From contig BNUW01000052.1 of NCBI GenBank assembly GCA_025997655.1, positions 1-15,548 on the forward strand: 15,548 nucleotides of DNA. The letters run 5' to 3'. The translations under genes and the position numbers were made by a program. Positions within the stretch are counted from its first letter, which is position 1, and the number at the start of each line of letters is the position of its first letter. The stretch is from Spirochaetia bacterium. GTDB taxonomy: Bacteria > Spirochaetota > Spirochaetia > Treponematales > Breznakiellaceae. Under the pieces are notes generated by a model, which saw nothing but the letters and a program-made list of their open reading frames with translations, did not search any database and was not told where the DNA came from. Shown here piece by piece: positions 6,995 through 14,345 of this stretch.

Positions 6995-8520
6995 TATTTA
7001 ATACGCATCAGTTTTTTACTGGTTTGCATACCGGTAGGTACAAATTGTTCAAAAAAAGAAGTTACATTCTCATTATCAGACAAGCGTGACCAATCAGCAT
7101 AGATATATACTTCGTTTGATTTATCCAATAGTCCTTGTTTCAGCTTTTCTGACGGCAATGACATATATAATAAATCCGGACGTGTAAAATGTAAAAATAC
7201 GTATTCTGTTTCCCATAAACTGATAATAAGTGATTTAGGTGGTACACCGGACAATTCATCAACAATACCGGAGCGTATCCTATTGTATCCTTTGATTGGC
7301 TCGTTTTTAAAAAAGACGTTATATGCAGGGTCGGCAAAAGAGGATAGAGAAGATAATAGTATGATTATTGCAAATAAATAAGCACGTAAGCCAACGGTTA
7401 TTTTATCAATCAATTCCGAATAACGGCTTTCAACAATAGCCATAATACCGGGCAGGAATAACGCCGAGGCGGGAAATATTAATCGAAAGCTGAATACGTT
7501 AAAGCCTGAGGAAAAACGCATAACAACAATAGAAAACCAGTATAAAAGCCCTATCGATAAAAAAGAAAAAGCGGTAACAGGAATATACTTGCGTAAGCCG
7601 CCTTCGCGCTTTATACGAAAAAACCGAAAACAGAGAACGCCGCATATCGCATATATAAGAAAGGCAAATACATAATTTATCTTGAAAAATAACTCGAATA
7701 TATTTTGTACTTCTATGATTTGAGTTATGCATAGTATTAAGAATAATACAAACGGATTGTCGGAACTAGGCACCCTTTCAACGCCTGTTATATAGCCGCT
7801 GTTTTTGTAATTTTCAAAAAGATAGAGGAGCAAACAAGTGGAAACAAAGCCTGCGGCGGCAATAAGCAAAATTGATTTTTTCAGATTTTCCTTTATCTTT
7901 TTTGAAATGCCGGTAATTAAATAATAAACCGCCATCAAACCTATTACACCTACCGAAAAAGCGCCTATGTATCTTGAAAAAAACAGAAATAACGAGGCAA
8001 GAGTAATATTGATATAATGATAATAATTAATGCGCTCTGATTTCAAAATGTTAATTGCCGTAAACGAAAGCCATATCAACCCGAGAATGAACGGCTGTTC
8101 GCTCCAGGTAAAATAAAAAATCTGCAAAAAACCAAAGTTCAGTGCCAATAGAGCGTAAGCCCATGCATGCTTTTTAAATTTGATATAAAATATTGTAAAT
8201 ATTATTGTTAAAATAATGACAGATACTATTTTTGATGCTAAATATATTTCAGTGTTTGTTATTATTGAAACAAACGCAATCATTGCCGGATACCCAATAG
8301 GCCACATAGAAAAGTAGGTTTTCGTATCACCCGCAGCGGTATTTACATGAAATCCATAACCATCGCGCAGAGACTGAGCCGCCCGCAGATAATTCGTGGA
8401 ATCCGGTGAAATATACGCGCCAAAGAAATAAGCGTGTCCAAAAATAAGCAGCGTAACCGAAATAAATATAGAAAGCAGTATGATGTTTCTATTTATCCAT
8501 GATAAGGTATTTTTCAACAT
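6994..8520 (-). CDS. Multi-spanning GT-C-like membrane glycosyltransferase
   Basis: A 508-residue integral membrane protein with roughly ten hydrophobic helices. A short cytoplasmic N-terminus and first helix (about 13-35) are followed by a loop with SPDSTNYLRAAQSL (38-51) and WPIGYP (73-78). An acidic residue in the first outer loop followed by W-P-x-G-Y-P is the pattern of GT-C enzymes, which use polyprenyl-phosphate sugars outside the membrane. The C-terminal 100 residues form a small soluble tail with SLWETEYVFLHFTRPDLLY. The start is well supported by AAGGGGG (8527-8533), 6 bases upstream. The gene begins inside the end of the GT2 gene with a 32-base overlap, so the two are coupled. It is a plausible acceptor-side partner of the GT2 enzyme and GtrA. 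It could instead be a polymerase-like or uncharacterised membrane protein, but no Wzy signature is evident. Confidence 0.75.
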   Translation of the reverse strand: MLKNTLSWINRNIILLSIFISVTLLIFGHAYFFGAYISPDSTNYLRAAQSLRDGYGFHVNTAAGDTKTYFSMWPIGYPAMIAFVSIITNTEIYLASKIVSVIILTIIFTIFYIKFKKHAWAYALLALNFGFLQIFYFTWSEQPFILGLIWLSFTAINILKSERINYYHYINITLASLFLFFSRYIGAFSVGVIGLMAVYYLITGISKKIKENLKKSILLIAAAGFVSTCLLLYLFENYKNSGYITGVERVPSSDNPFVLFLILCITQIIEVQNIFELFFKINYVFAFLIYAICGVLCFRFFRIKREGGLRKYIPVTAFSFLSIGLLYWFSIVVMRFSSGFNVFSFRLIFPASALFLPGIMAIVESRYSELIDKITVGLRAYLFAIIILLSSLSSFADPAYNVFFKNEPIKGYNRIRSGIVDELSGVPPKSLIISLWETEYVFLHFTRPDLLYMSLPSEKLKQGLLDKSNEVYIYADWSRLSDNENVTSFFEQFVPTGMQTSKKLMRIK

Positions 8521-9259
8521 AATTTTCCCCCTTAAAAATATCTTTCTTCTTCATAAATCGGACGTGAAACTCCGTCTTAAAATAAGCGAAGTTTGCAAAA
8601 AACGTATTTTGCGATTCTCCCTCTATCCGTGCTTTCCATTTTGCCGGGATCTCCGTAAACTGAACACCTAAGCGCAACGGCTTTAATGCCGTCTCCAAAA
8701 AGAAAGGGTGTTTTGTTTCTTCCCAGTTGATTGAGCGCATTAAATCTGTTGGAAATATCCGGTAAGCATAAGTTAAATCTGTACACGATGTTGGAAATAA
8801 TATAGTCAATATTTTCTGAAAAATATAATTTAATATGTATTTTAAACCATTATAATCAGAAAAACCTCCTCCCTTTATCCATCTTGACGCGGTAACAATC
8901 CCATCCGGTTTTTCTTTTTCCAACTCAATAAATTCAGCAACAATATGAGGGTCTGTTTCCAAATCAGATGACATCATGATAACATGAGTACCATGAACAA
9001 GTTCAAATGCTTCCTGAATTGCAGGCCCTACAAACGGGCGCTGTTGATAATAAATAATTACTTCAATATCATGAACTTTAGCACGTATAGATTCTGCTGT
9101 TTTTACACATCCAGGCGTTGATTTATCACAAAGTACAATGAAAAACTCACAAATATCTTTTGTGTTACAGGTAGCGGTTATAATATCTACTGTTTTTTGT
9201 AATGAATGTGTTTCGTTTATTGCAGGTAGTATGATAGATACGGATGTAAAATGTGCCAT
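8489..9259 (-). CDS. GT2 glycosyltransferase, polyprenyl-phosphate sugar synthase type
   Basis: A 256-residue GT-A enzyme similar in layout to dolichol-phosphate mannosyltransferase. VSIILPAINE (7-16) opens the nucleotide-binding domain, VGPAIQEAF (77-85) corresponds to the usual K-G-x-A-x-x-x-G region, SSDLETDP (97-104) is the DxD-like metal site, ASRW (124-127) matches the S-R-Y/W block, and DLTYAYRIF (161-169) and EIPAKWKARIEGES (202-215) are the acceptor-side motifs. There is no C-terminal pair of membrane helices as in GtrB, so it probably works at the membrane surface. The reaction is transfer of a sugar from a nucleotide sugar to undecaprenyl phosphate. AGGA lies about 11 bases before the ATG, 12 bases after the SDR gene stop. 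GtrA and a GT-C-like protein in the same operon supply the flipping and transfer steps expected for such a product. Confidence 0.86.
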   Translation of the reverse strand: MAHFTSVSIILPAINETHSLQKTVDIITATCNTKDICEFFIVLCDKSTPGCVKTAESIRAKVHDIEVIIYYQQRPFVGPAIQEAFELVHGTHVIMMSSDLETDPHIVAEFIELEKEKPDGIVTASRWIKGGGFSDYNGLKYILNYIFQKILTILFPTSCTDLTYAYRIFPTDLMRSINWEETKHPFFLETALKPLRLGVQFTEIPAKWKARIEGESQNTFFANFAYFKTEFHVRFMKKKDIFKGENYVEKYLIMDK

Positions 9260-9271
9260 ACTTGTAAAATC

Positions 9272-10219
9272 CTATATCCGATTTATCCAATCTTGATAAA
9301 CGCCGCACAATGTATCATAGATAGTATACTTTTGTATAAAACCAAAATTCAGTATCTTCTGGTTATTCCCAAGCAATAGCGGCTCATCCGAGGCACGCAA
9401 AAGTGATTTATCCTGCACAATCTTTACTTTCCCCCTAAGCCCGGCTATTTCAATTAGCATATCTAAAATTTCCTCAATTTTGTATGCTTTTCCGGTACAG
9501 ATATTGACCGGCTGTCCCGGCATTCCCCGATCAATCAGTAACATCATCGCTGCAATACCATCACGAACATCTATAAAATCCCGCGCCGTTGTTAAATTAC
9601 CCACATACATAATTGACTCGGCTTTCCCTTTGGCAATCAATGCTATCTGACGTGCAAAATTTTGAATAGCCGTAGCCGGCGGGTGACCCGTCCCAACATG
9701 AATAAACATACGCGGAAAATATACCGGTAAACCAAAGTTCGTATAATATTGATATCCAAGCATCTCGACACCTACCTTTGAAACGCCGTAAGGAGTAATC
9801 GGTCGTAAAGGCATTTCCTCTTTCAGAGGACAGTCTGCGGGATCAAAGTCACCATATTCCGCACTACTGCACGCTAACAGTACTTTGGCGCTGGAGCCGT
9901 TTTTCAGAGCACATTTCAACACATTGAGTGTACCGATATAATTTGTTTCGTGAGTAAGGTATTCGCAATCCCACGACATCCCGTTAAAGGCCTGTGCCGC
10001 CATATGAATAATCAAATCCGGTTTAAGTTTTGCTATTACTTTTTCTAAGGCTTCACGATCCGTTATGTCGCATCGGATTACCCGTTTGTCCTGGATTGCG
10101 TTCATACGGCTTGCGGCGCTGCTTCGAGCAACGCCGAACACTTCCACTCCCTGTTCTTCATACACACGGGCGAATTCTGACCCGGCCATTCCGGTAATCC
10201 CAGTAATAAATACTTTCAT
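9272..10219 (-). CDS. Extended SDR of the GDP-mannose dehydratase / GDP-6-deoxymannose reductase family
   Basis: A 315-residue NAD(P)-dependent sugar-nucleotide enzyme. It has the GITGMAG loop (7-13), HMAAQAF (72-78), ACSSAEYGD (116-124) with the catalytic Ser, YGVSK (Tyr144/Lys148), RMFIHVGTGHPP (170-181), RDFIDVRD (213-220) and R275 in RASDEPLLLGNNQK. The last two blocks fit the GDP-mannose 4,6-dehydratase/Rmd group. At R-x-F-x-H-x-G the usual Asn is Ile173. The length fits an Rmd-type reductase or a 4-epimerase better than a Gmd, which is near 340-370 residues. No Gmd partner is visible, so the nucleotide carrier is uncertain. The ATG overlaps the upstream oxidoreductase stop by ATGA. It probably makes or finishes the sugar that the next gene loads on the lipid. 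The family is sure; the exact reaction is not. Confidence 0.85.
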   Translation of the reverse strand: MKVFITGITGMAGSEFARVYEEQGVEVFGVARSSAASRMNAIQDKRVIRCDITDREALEKVIAKLKPDLIIHMAAQAFNGMSWDCEYLTHETNYIGTLNVLKCALKNGSSAKVLLACSSAEYGDFDPADCPLKEEMPLRPITPYGVSKVGVEMLGYQYYTNFGLPVYFPRMFIHVGTGHPPATAIQNFARQIALIAKGKAESIMYVGNLTTARDFIDVRDGIAAMMLLIDRGMPGQPVNICTGKAYKIEEILDMLIEIAGLRGKVKIVQDKSLLRASDEPLLLGNNQKILNFGFIQKYTIYDTLCGVYQDWINRI

Positions 10220-11412
10220 CCGATACTTCCTTCTAAAAAGCTTTTCGCCAGATTCATTCCTCGTTCCATTACGACATCCGAGTTATAATGCTCCCACTCA
10301 CCCCACCTGCCGAGGCCGAATACACTATGCGTTTTCATAGTATCTAGGAGCGTACTTATAAGCTCCGGTTTATCAAGTATATTAAGCGGATAGGCATACT
10401 GATTTTCAAAATGTCTATTGCCAAACGATACCCTGCGTATTACATTAGTTTCTGTCCAGTATCCTTTTGCTGAGGCTATGATATTGTCACGGTGTATTTT
10501 TCGGTGATATGGCAATTCAGGATTTGAATAGTATGTCCAATGTGCATCGGTACCGGAATCTTCGGCGCAGTAATCAATGTCTACCGATGTGTATTGCAGC
10601 TTATGTATCAGCTTTTGCAGTTCTTCCGGCAAGTGTGCCGCCAGTTCATGCCAAGGAGCAGTATTAATAATATACGTGCCGGTAAATTCATTATTAACAG
10701 ATGTATTCTGAATGTTCAGATCGTGAACAAGGTAATTATAATGGACGTGGCTCCGCAGCGTATCAGCGATACGTAAAAATACCTCGCCGTATCCGGTCTT
10801 TTTTGGATAGAAGAACTGCGCATGTCCGGGAAGCGTACCATACGGTTTATGTTCAAGGCAGCTTGTCAAGGTATCGCGAAAGGAAACATTCGGCAGTTTT
10901 TCAAGCCAGTACGTACCCAGAGTATTCAAATCGCAGGACCATATTTTCTGATTATAAGGTATCATATATTCCGCAGCGATTTTATCGCCGAGCTTCCAGT
11001 AAATCCAGTCAATAAACCGTTCAGGTTTTCCATTCTGAATCAGCGCTGCCTTTGCGATGGATTCCAGGTATAGAACCTGTTCGTCCGTGGGAAGCTGCCA
11101 TATATTCGCCTCAAAGGGATAATCGACCATATAATTACCCGTAACAATTTTTGAGTTCCGCAGATAAATATTCCATTCGGTTTTCGGCATATATGAAAAC
11201 ACAAAATCAAGAACGTTTTTTCGGCGTACATCAAGAATATGCCCTCCACCTGAATCAAGCGGCGCGCCATCACATGTAACGCTTCGGCAGAGGCCGCCTG
11301 CTTCCTTTTCTTTTTCCAGAACCACAAAAGAATTTTCACCGTGTTTTTTCAATGTTGCGGCAAATGCAAGCCCCGCAGGACCGGCGCCGATGATAATATA
11401 ATTAATCTTCAT
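10216..11412 (-). CDS. FAD-dependent oxidoreductase, UDP-galactopyranose-mutase/protoporphyrinogen-oxidase-like
   Basis: A 398-residue flavoprotein. GAGPAG (9-14) followed by Glu33 in VVLEKEK is the FAD Rossmann loop, GGLCRS (39-44) is the second FAD contact seen in amine-oxidase-like and UDP-galactopyranose-mutase proteins, and SGGGHIL (54-60) replaces the usual G-P-H-x-F. Near the C-terminus, FGLGRWGEWEHYNSDVVMERG (365-385) resembles the FAD-binding G-R-x-G-x-x-x-Y-x-N-x-D region of these enzymes. It probably acts on a sugar nucleotide or lipid-linked sugar, by redox or a flavin-mediated rearrangement such as ring contraction. It overlaps GtrA by ATGA upstream and the SDR by ATGA downstream, which ties it to that pathway. 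The usual mutase arginines cannot be identified with confidence, so no specific reaction is assigned. FAD binding is firm. Confidence 0.83.
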   Translation of the reverse strand: MKINYIIIGAGPAGLAFAATLKKHGENSFVVLEKEKEAGGLCRSVTCDGAPLDSGGGHILDVRRKNVLDFVFSYMPKTEWNIYLRNSKIVTGNYMVDYPFEANIWQLPTDEQVLYLESIAKAALIQNGKPERFIDWIYWKLGDKIAAEYMIPYNQKIWSCDLNTLGTYWLEKLPNVSFRDTLTSCLEHKPYGTLPGHAQFFYPKKTGYGEVFLRIADTLRSHVHYNYLVHDLNIQNTSVNNEFTGTYIINTAPWHELAAHLPEELQKLIHKLQYTSVDIDYCAEDSGTDAHWTYYSNPELPYHRKIHRDNIIASAKGYWTETNVIRRVSFGNRHFENQYAYPLNILDKPELISTLLDTMKTHSVFGLGRWGEWEHYNSDVVMERGMNLAKSFLEGSIG

Positions 11413-11816
11413 TCTTTAACCACCGTATTCTGTTTGAAAATAATAAACCTGCTGCATATATAGTTGCCGATAATGACTACACTATTCGCGGTAACCTTCA
11501 TAATCATATCGTTCATCCTCAATAAATCAACCGATATATACATAATAGAAAAATCAAGCGCACCCATTAATAAGCGCATGGAAAAAAACAGGATTAGCTC
11601 AATAAGTATTGCTTTTTGATTGCTTTTGAATACAAAATATCTATTTCCAAAATACGCAAAAACAGTTGCCAGGATAAACGCACTGGCCGTACTTGCAAGA
11701 TAATGGATTGCAAGTATTTTTGAAAAAAGTGCGTATAACATAATATTGAGGGCGGTAGAAATTATGCCAACTACCCCATATGCCATGAGTTCATTAAAAA
11801 AATTTAATAAAAACAC
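11409..11816 (-). CDS. GtrA-family membrane protein, polyprenyl-phosphate sugar flippase
   Basis: A 135-residue protein with four hydrophobic helices (about 10-32, 36-57, 70-94 and 106-124), the standard GtrA size. NRYFVFKS (58-65) at the end of helix two and Arg81 at the start of helix three are the family's conserved sites, echoed by SRFIIFK (122-128) at the end of helix four. GtrA proteins are thought to move undecaprenyl-phosphate sugars across the inner membrane. I use the GTG at 11,816 because AGGAGAG (11,824-11,830) sits 7 bases upstream and no ATG in this frame lies before codon 11. An ATG at 11,820 is in another frame and stops after eight codons. The downstream oxidoreductase starts with ATGA overlap. 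With the GT2 and GT-C-like genes it completes a three-part gtr-like set. Confidence 0.9.
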   Translation of the reverse strand: MFLLNFFNELMAYGVVGIISTALNIMLYALFSKILAIHYLASTASAFILATVFAYFGNRYFVFKSNQKAILIELILFFSMRLLMGALDFSIMYISVDLLRMNDMIMKVTANSVVIIGNYICSRFIIFKQNTVVKE

Positions 11817-11823
11817 ACATTTA

Positions 11824-11830
11824 CTCTCCT
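11824..11830 (-). promoter_or_regulatory. Ribosome binding site that decides the GtrA start
   Basis: AGGAGAG on the minus strand lies 7 bases before GTG at 11,816. The out-of-frame ATG at 11,820 is only 3 bases away, so spacing and frame both favour GTG. Confidence 0.6.
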
Positions 11831-11851
11831 ATGCTTCTTGGTCATACATAT

Positions 11852-13087
11852 TTATAGCAATTCCTTCTGTTTTCCTAATAACTGATAATAGAGATTCATA
11901 TAGTCTTTAAAACGATTTTTTTTATCATAATGAGAAATGGCTCTTTTTCGGCAATTAGATGAATAAAATAATTTTCCTTTCTCTTTTATTTTTTTTATTG
12001 TTTCATAAATACCATTAATATCCCCTTGTTTAATAACAAAACCGGTATCTTCTGATATTGATTCTACACTTCCTCCCGTATAATAGGTTATAACAGGTGT
12101 TCCACAGGCCAGAGATTCTAAATTAGTTGTGGGAAATGTATCTTGATAAGTGGGATTTAAGAAAACATCGGCAAAAGAATAAAATTCAACTAATTTTTGA
12201 ACATTGTTCGTCCGTTCAATTCCTATAATGTCCTCTGGGAGTTCTTTCAATTGACGCTTATTTAACCCTACCAAAACTATCTTATAATTATAATGATCAA
12301 TTATTTCGTTTAAGGAAATAAAATCTTCCAACCCCTTTCGTTTTTCCCATGTATTTGTAACACCAAGTATAATAAATTTATTTTCCATGTTATATTTTTT
12401 TCGAATCGTATCTAAATCTGTTTGCATGGAAAATATATCAACGTCTATGCCATTTTGTATAATTTGCAGGGGATATTGATTTAGAAATGATTTCCTAACT
12501 ATTTCCCCAAGCCAATTAGAAACAGGGACAATAGTCATATTACTCACATTATTAAACAATTCTTTTTTTAAAGCATAGTTTCTTTTTGACTTGTCTAAAA
12601 ATATACTTGCCGGATAGCCTCTTTTTTGTGGACATTCATAACACCCGGTTATCCATTTTTTACACCCAATGGCATCGAAATGAGCACAATGACCAGTCAT
12701 TGACCAACAGTCGTGAAAGACCCAAACTATAGGTATTTCAATTTTTGACAGATAATCAAATAGCACACACATATTAAGGAAATATCCGTGAATATTATGA
12801 ATCTGAATAATGTCAGGCTTTATCGTTTTAATTTGTGTAATTAGCTTTTTTGTAGCAGATGTTGATTTGAGACAATGATTGTCAAATAAACGGCTATTAA
12901 TTCCATGCCAATACACATCCAACTTATTTCCTATTTTAATTACCTTTGACTTACTCGGCAAATGATACCGTGCATAGGTAATATAGCTCTCCCATCCATC
13001 CAGAATAGCAATTTGTCCTATTTGTTCCGCTATCCGGTCAACGGAACCCCAGTTTACGGAACTACATATTTGAAAAAGTGTCGGCAT
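11852..13087 (-). CDS. GT4 glycosyltransferase, WcaL/colanic-acid type
   Basis: A 411-residue GT-B retaining glycosyltransferase. The N-terminal domain shows IQIHNIHGYF (94-103) and WVFHDCWSMTGHC (122-134), and then a cysteine-rich stretch with Cys134, Cys142, Cys149 and Cys152, characteristic of this subgroup. VSNWLG (189-194) and QNGIDVDIF (211-219) lead into the C-terminal domain, where QDTFPTTNLE places Asp316 and Glu324 as a D-x7-E version of the E-x7-E donor site. It adds a sugar to the growing lipid-linked unit in the cytoplasm; the donor is unknown. The DNA is visibly AT-richer than that of the SDR and flavoprotein genes, which may mean recent arrival. The ATG has a weak GGGA ribosome binding site. 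It lies 35 bases before GtrA. Confidence 0.9.
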   Translation of the reverse strand: MPTLFQICSSVNWGSVDRIAEQIGQIAILDGWESYITYARYHLPSKSKVIKIGNKLDVYWHGINSRLFDNHCLKSTSATKKLITQIKTIKPDIIQIHNIHGYFLNMCVLFDYLSKIEIPIVWVFHDCWSMTGHCAHFDAIGCKKWITGCYECPQKRGYPASIFLDKSKRNYALKKELFNNVSNMTIVPVSNWLGEIVRKSFLNQYPLQIIQNGIDVDIFSMQTDLDTIRKKYNMENKFIILGVTNTWEKRKGLEDFISLNEIIDHYNYKIVLVGLNKRQLKELPEDIIGIERTNNVQKLVEFYSFADVFLNPTYQDTFPTTNLESLACGTPVITYYTGGSVESISEDTGFVIKQGDINGIYETIKKIKEKGKLFYSSNCRKRAISHYDKKNRFKDYMNLYYQLLGKQKELL

Positions 13088-13126
13088 AATTTTCCCGGAT
13101 AAAATGCTTAAATATAAGATGTAGCC

Positions 13127-13390
13127 TTAAATAAATACAAGGTTCGTTCGCAGTATCCATAAAACAATACAAACCAGCGCCGCCGCCTGCGGCGACTTTC
13201 CCGCACGGGCAACAATCCAATATAAAGCAGATCCGCCAAGGGCAAATACCAGTGTTACCAGGAATACATGCCAATAATTTAGATAGGCGGAATTTCTTCC
13301 ATATAAGTAAAACATAAAAATAAATGGCGGCAGAACAGCGGTAATAAAGAATAGCCAATTACCGGTTTTTCGATTGGCACGGTTACGCAA
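13127..13390 (-). CDS. Short three-helix membrane protein, possibly a truncated remnant
   Basis: An 87-residue protein with three hydrophobic segments at about 13-30, 42-61 and 71-85. WLFFITAVLPPFIFMFYLYG and YLNYWHVFLVTL look like the opening helices of a larger multi-spanning protein. The third helix stops abruptly with a charged tail (RTNLVFI), so the gene may be the 5' remnant of a longer membrane protein. It starts at TTG, 8 bases after the good ribosome binding site AGAAGGAT (13,399-13,406), and overlaps the stop of the upstream glycosyltransferase, so translation is likely. The local DNA is more GC-rich than the genes on both sides (note the CGCCGCCTGCGG stretch near 13,181). A competing frame at 13,062-13,358 is judged a shadow. 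It could also be a genuine small membrane subunit. I do not recognise a family. Confidence 0.6.
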   Translation of the reverse strand: MRNRANRKTGNWLFFITAVLPPFIFMFYLYGRNSAYLNYWHVFLVTLVFALGGSALYWIVARAGKSPQAAALVCIVLWILRTNLVFI

Positions 13391-14309
13391 TTTTTAATAT
13401 CCTTCTAATTATTTTTCTCAGAAAACGATATAGGATTGTATTATATTCCCAAAACTTTTTATCAAAAATACCGTCAGCGATTACAAAAGGATTCTTTTTT
13501 AGTGGAAACGACAATTCATAAATATCGAATTCTTTCTTTTTCCTTAGTATATGATGCGTTGCATTTACCCCTACCCCTATATTTTTAATTAGATTTTTTG
13601 ATGGCACACATGCTAAACCATTGTTTTTATAGAGTGTATAACTCCATTGATAATCCCATGTATCTACTTTTTCTTTTTTAATTCTATTGTACATAATATC
13701 CTGACACCTTGGTCCTAATTTCGTACCAAGCATTCTTACAAAATTGTTATACCTAATAAAATCTTCTATATCAGACATGTTTATATCATAATAGTTCCAT
13801 GCCCGTGCCCAAGTCGCCCAACCCCAGATAAACGGAGTCTTTGAAAAAAAATAATCATATCTATCTGAATACCATGTTCCTTGATTATTACTTCCACTAA
13901 TTACAAATATGCGTGTATCATTTTTATAATATTCAAGTAATTCTTCACAGTAAGAAAAAAAACTTTGATTTGGCAAACAATCATCTTCCAGAATTATCCC
14001 CATTTCTTCATTTTCAAAAAACCATGTTATAGCTGAGCTTATGGCCTTCCCACAACCAAGATTATCATCCCTAAAGAGTGTTTTTATTTCGCAGTCCCAA
14101 TCAATATGTCCCAGCACATAATCACGGACAGATAGAACTACTTTATTTTCATCTATACGAGTATTTCGCGGGCCGTCACCCGCAATGTACAATCGTAACG
14201 GTTTTGCCTGGCGGATTGCTTCAAAAACCATTTTAGTTGTCTCCAAACGATTAAAAATCAAAAATAATATCGGAACTTTAATTAAAGACCGCCCTGAATC
14301 AATTGACAT
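13383..14309 (-). CDS. Glycosyltransferase with GT-A-like EDD motif (GT2-like, HlpA-type)
   Basis: A 308-residue protein of a group annotated variously as GT2-like or HlpA-like. VPILFLIFNRLETT (12-25) opens the nucleotide-binding domain, YIAGDGPR (41-48) follows, RDDNLGCGKAI (80-90) corresponds to the K-G-x-x region, and GIILEDDCLPNQSFF (104-118) carries the metal-binding EDD at 108-110. Further conserved-looking blocks are FIWGWATWARAW (160-171) and WDYQWSY (218-224), which probably form the acceptor side. It likely transfers one sugar in the cytoplasm; the donor cannot be told. A GGGAG sequence lies about 12 bases before the ATG, 36 bases after the FkbM gene. Overlap with the following TTG start suggests coupling. 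The DNA is AT-rich like the FkbM and WcaL-like genes. Confidence 0.82.
   Translation of the reverse strand: MSIDSGRSLIKVPILFLIFNRLETTKMVFEAIRQAKPLRLYIAGDGPRNTRIDENKVVLSVRDYVLGHIDWDCEIKTLFRDDNLGCGKAISSAITWFFENEEMGIILEDDCLPNQSFFSYCEELLEYYKNDTRIFVISGSNNQGTWYSDRYDYFFSKTPFIWGWATWARAWNYYDINMSDIEDFIRYNNFVRMLGTKLGPRCQDIMYNRIKKEKVDTWDYQWSYTLYKNNGLACVPSKNLIKNIGVGVNATHHILRKKKEFDIYELSFPLKKNPFVIADGIFDKKFWEYNTILYRFLRKIIRRILKIA
13399..13406 (-). promoter_or_regulatory. Ribosome binding site that supports a TTG start
   Basis: AGAAGGAT on the minus strand lies 8 bases before the TTG at 13,390. It is the main reason for accepting a rare start codon for the small membrane protein, since no ATG or GTG is available near it. 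Confidence 0.6.
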
Positions 14310-14345
14310 TTATAATCTCACTCCCGGCAACTCTTCTATTTATAT

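Noticed and set aside
10701..11073. Plus-strand ORFs of 104 and 83 codons opposite the flavoprotein
   Set aside because: Composition is irregular, there is no ribosome binding site, and the opposite strand carries a well-formed FAD enzyme.
11796..11820. ATG at 11,820 as a start for GtrA
   Set aside because: It is in a different frame and reaches a stop after eight codons; GTG at 11,816 gives the intact family protein.
13062..13358. A 98-codon minus-strand frame rich in Cys, Ile and Tyr
   Set aside because: It is out of frame with the 87-residue membrane protein, which has a good ribosome binding site and cleaner helices, and it runs into the next gene's start. Judged a shadow frame.
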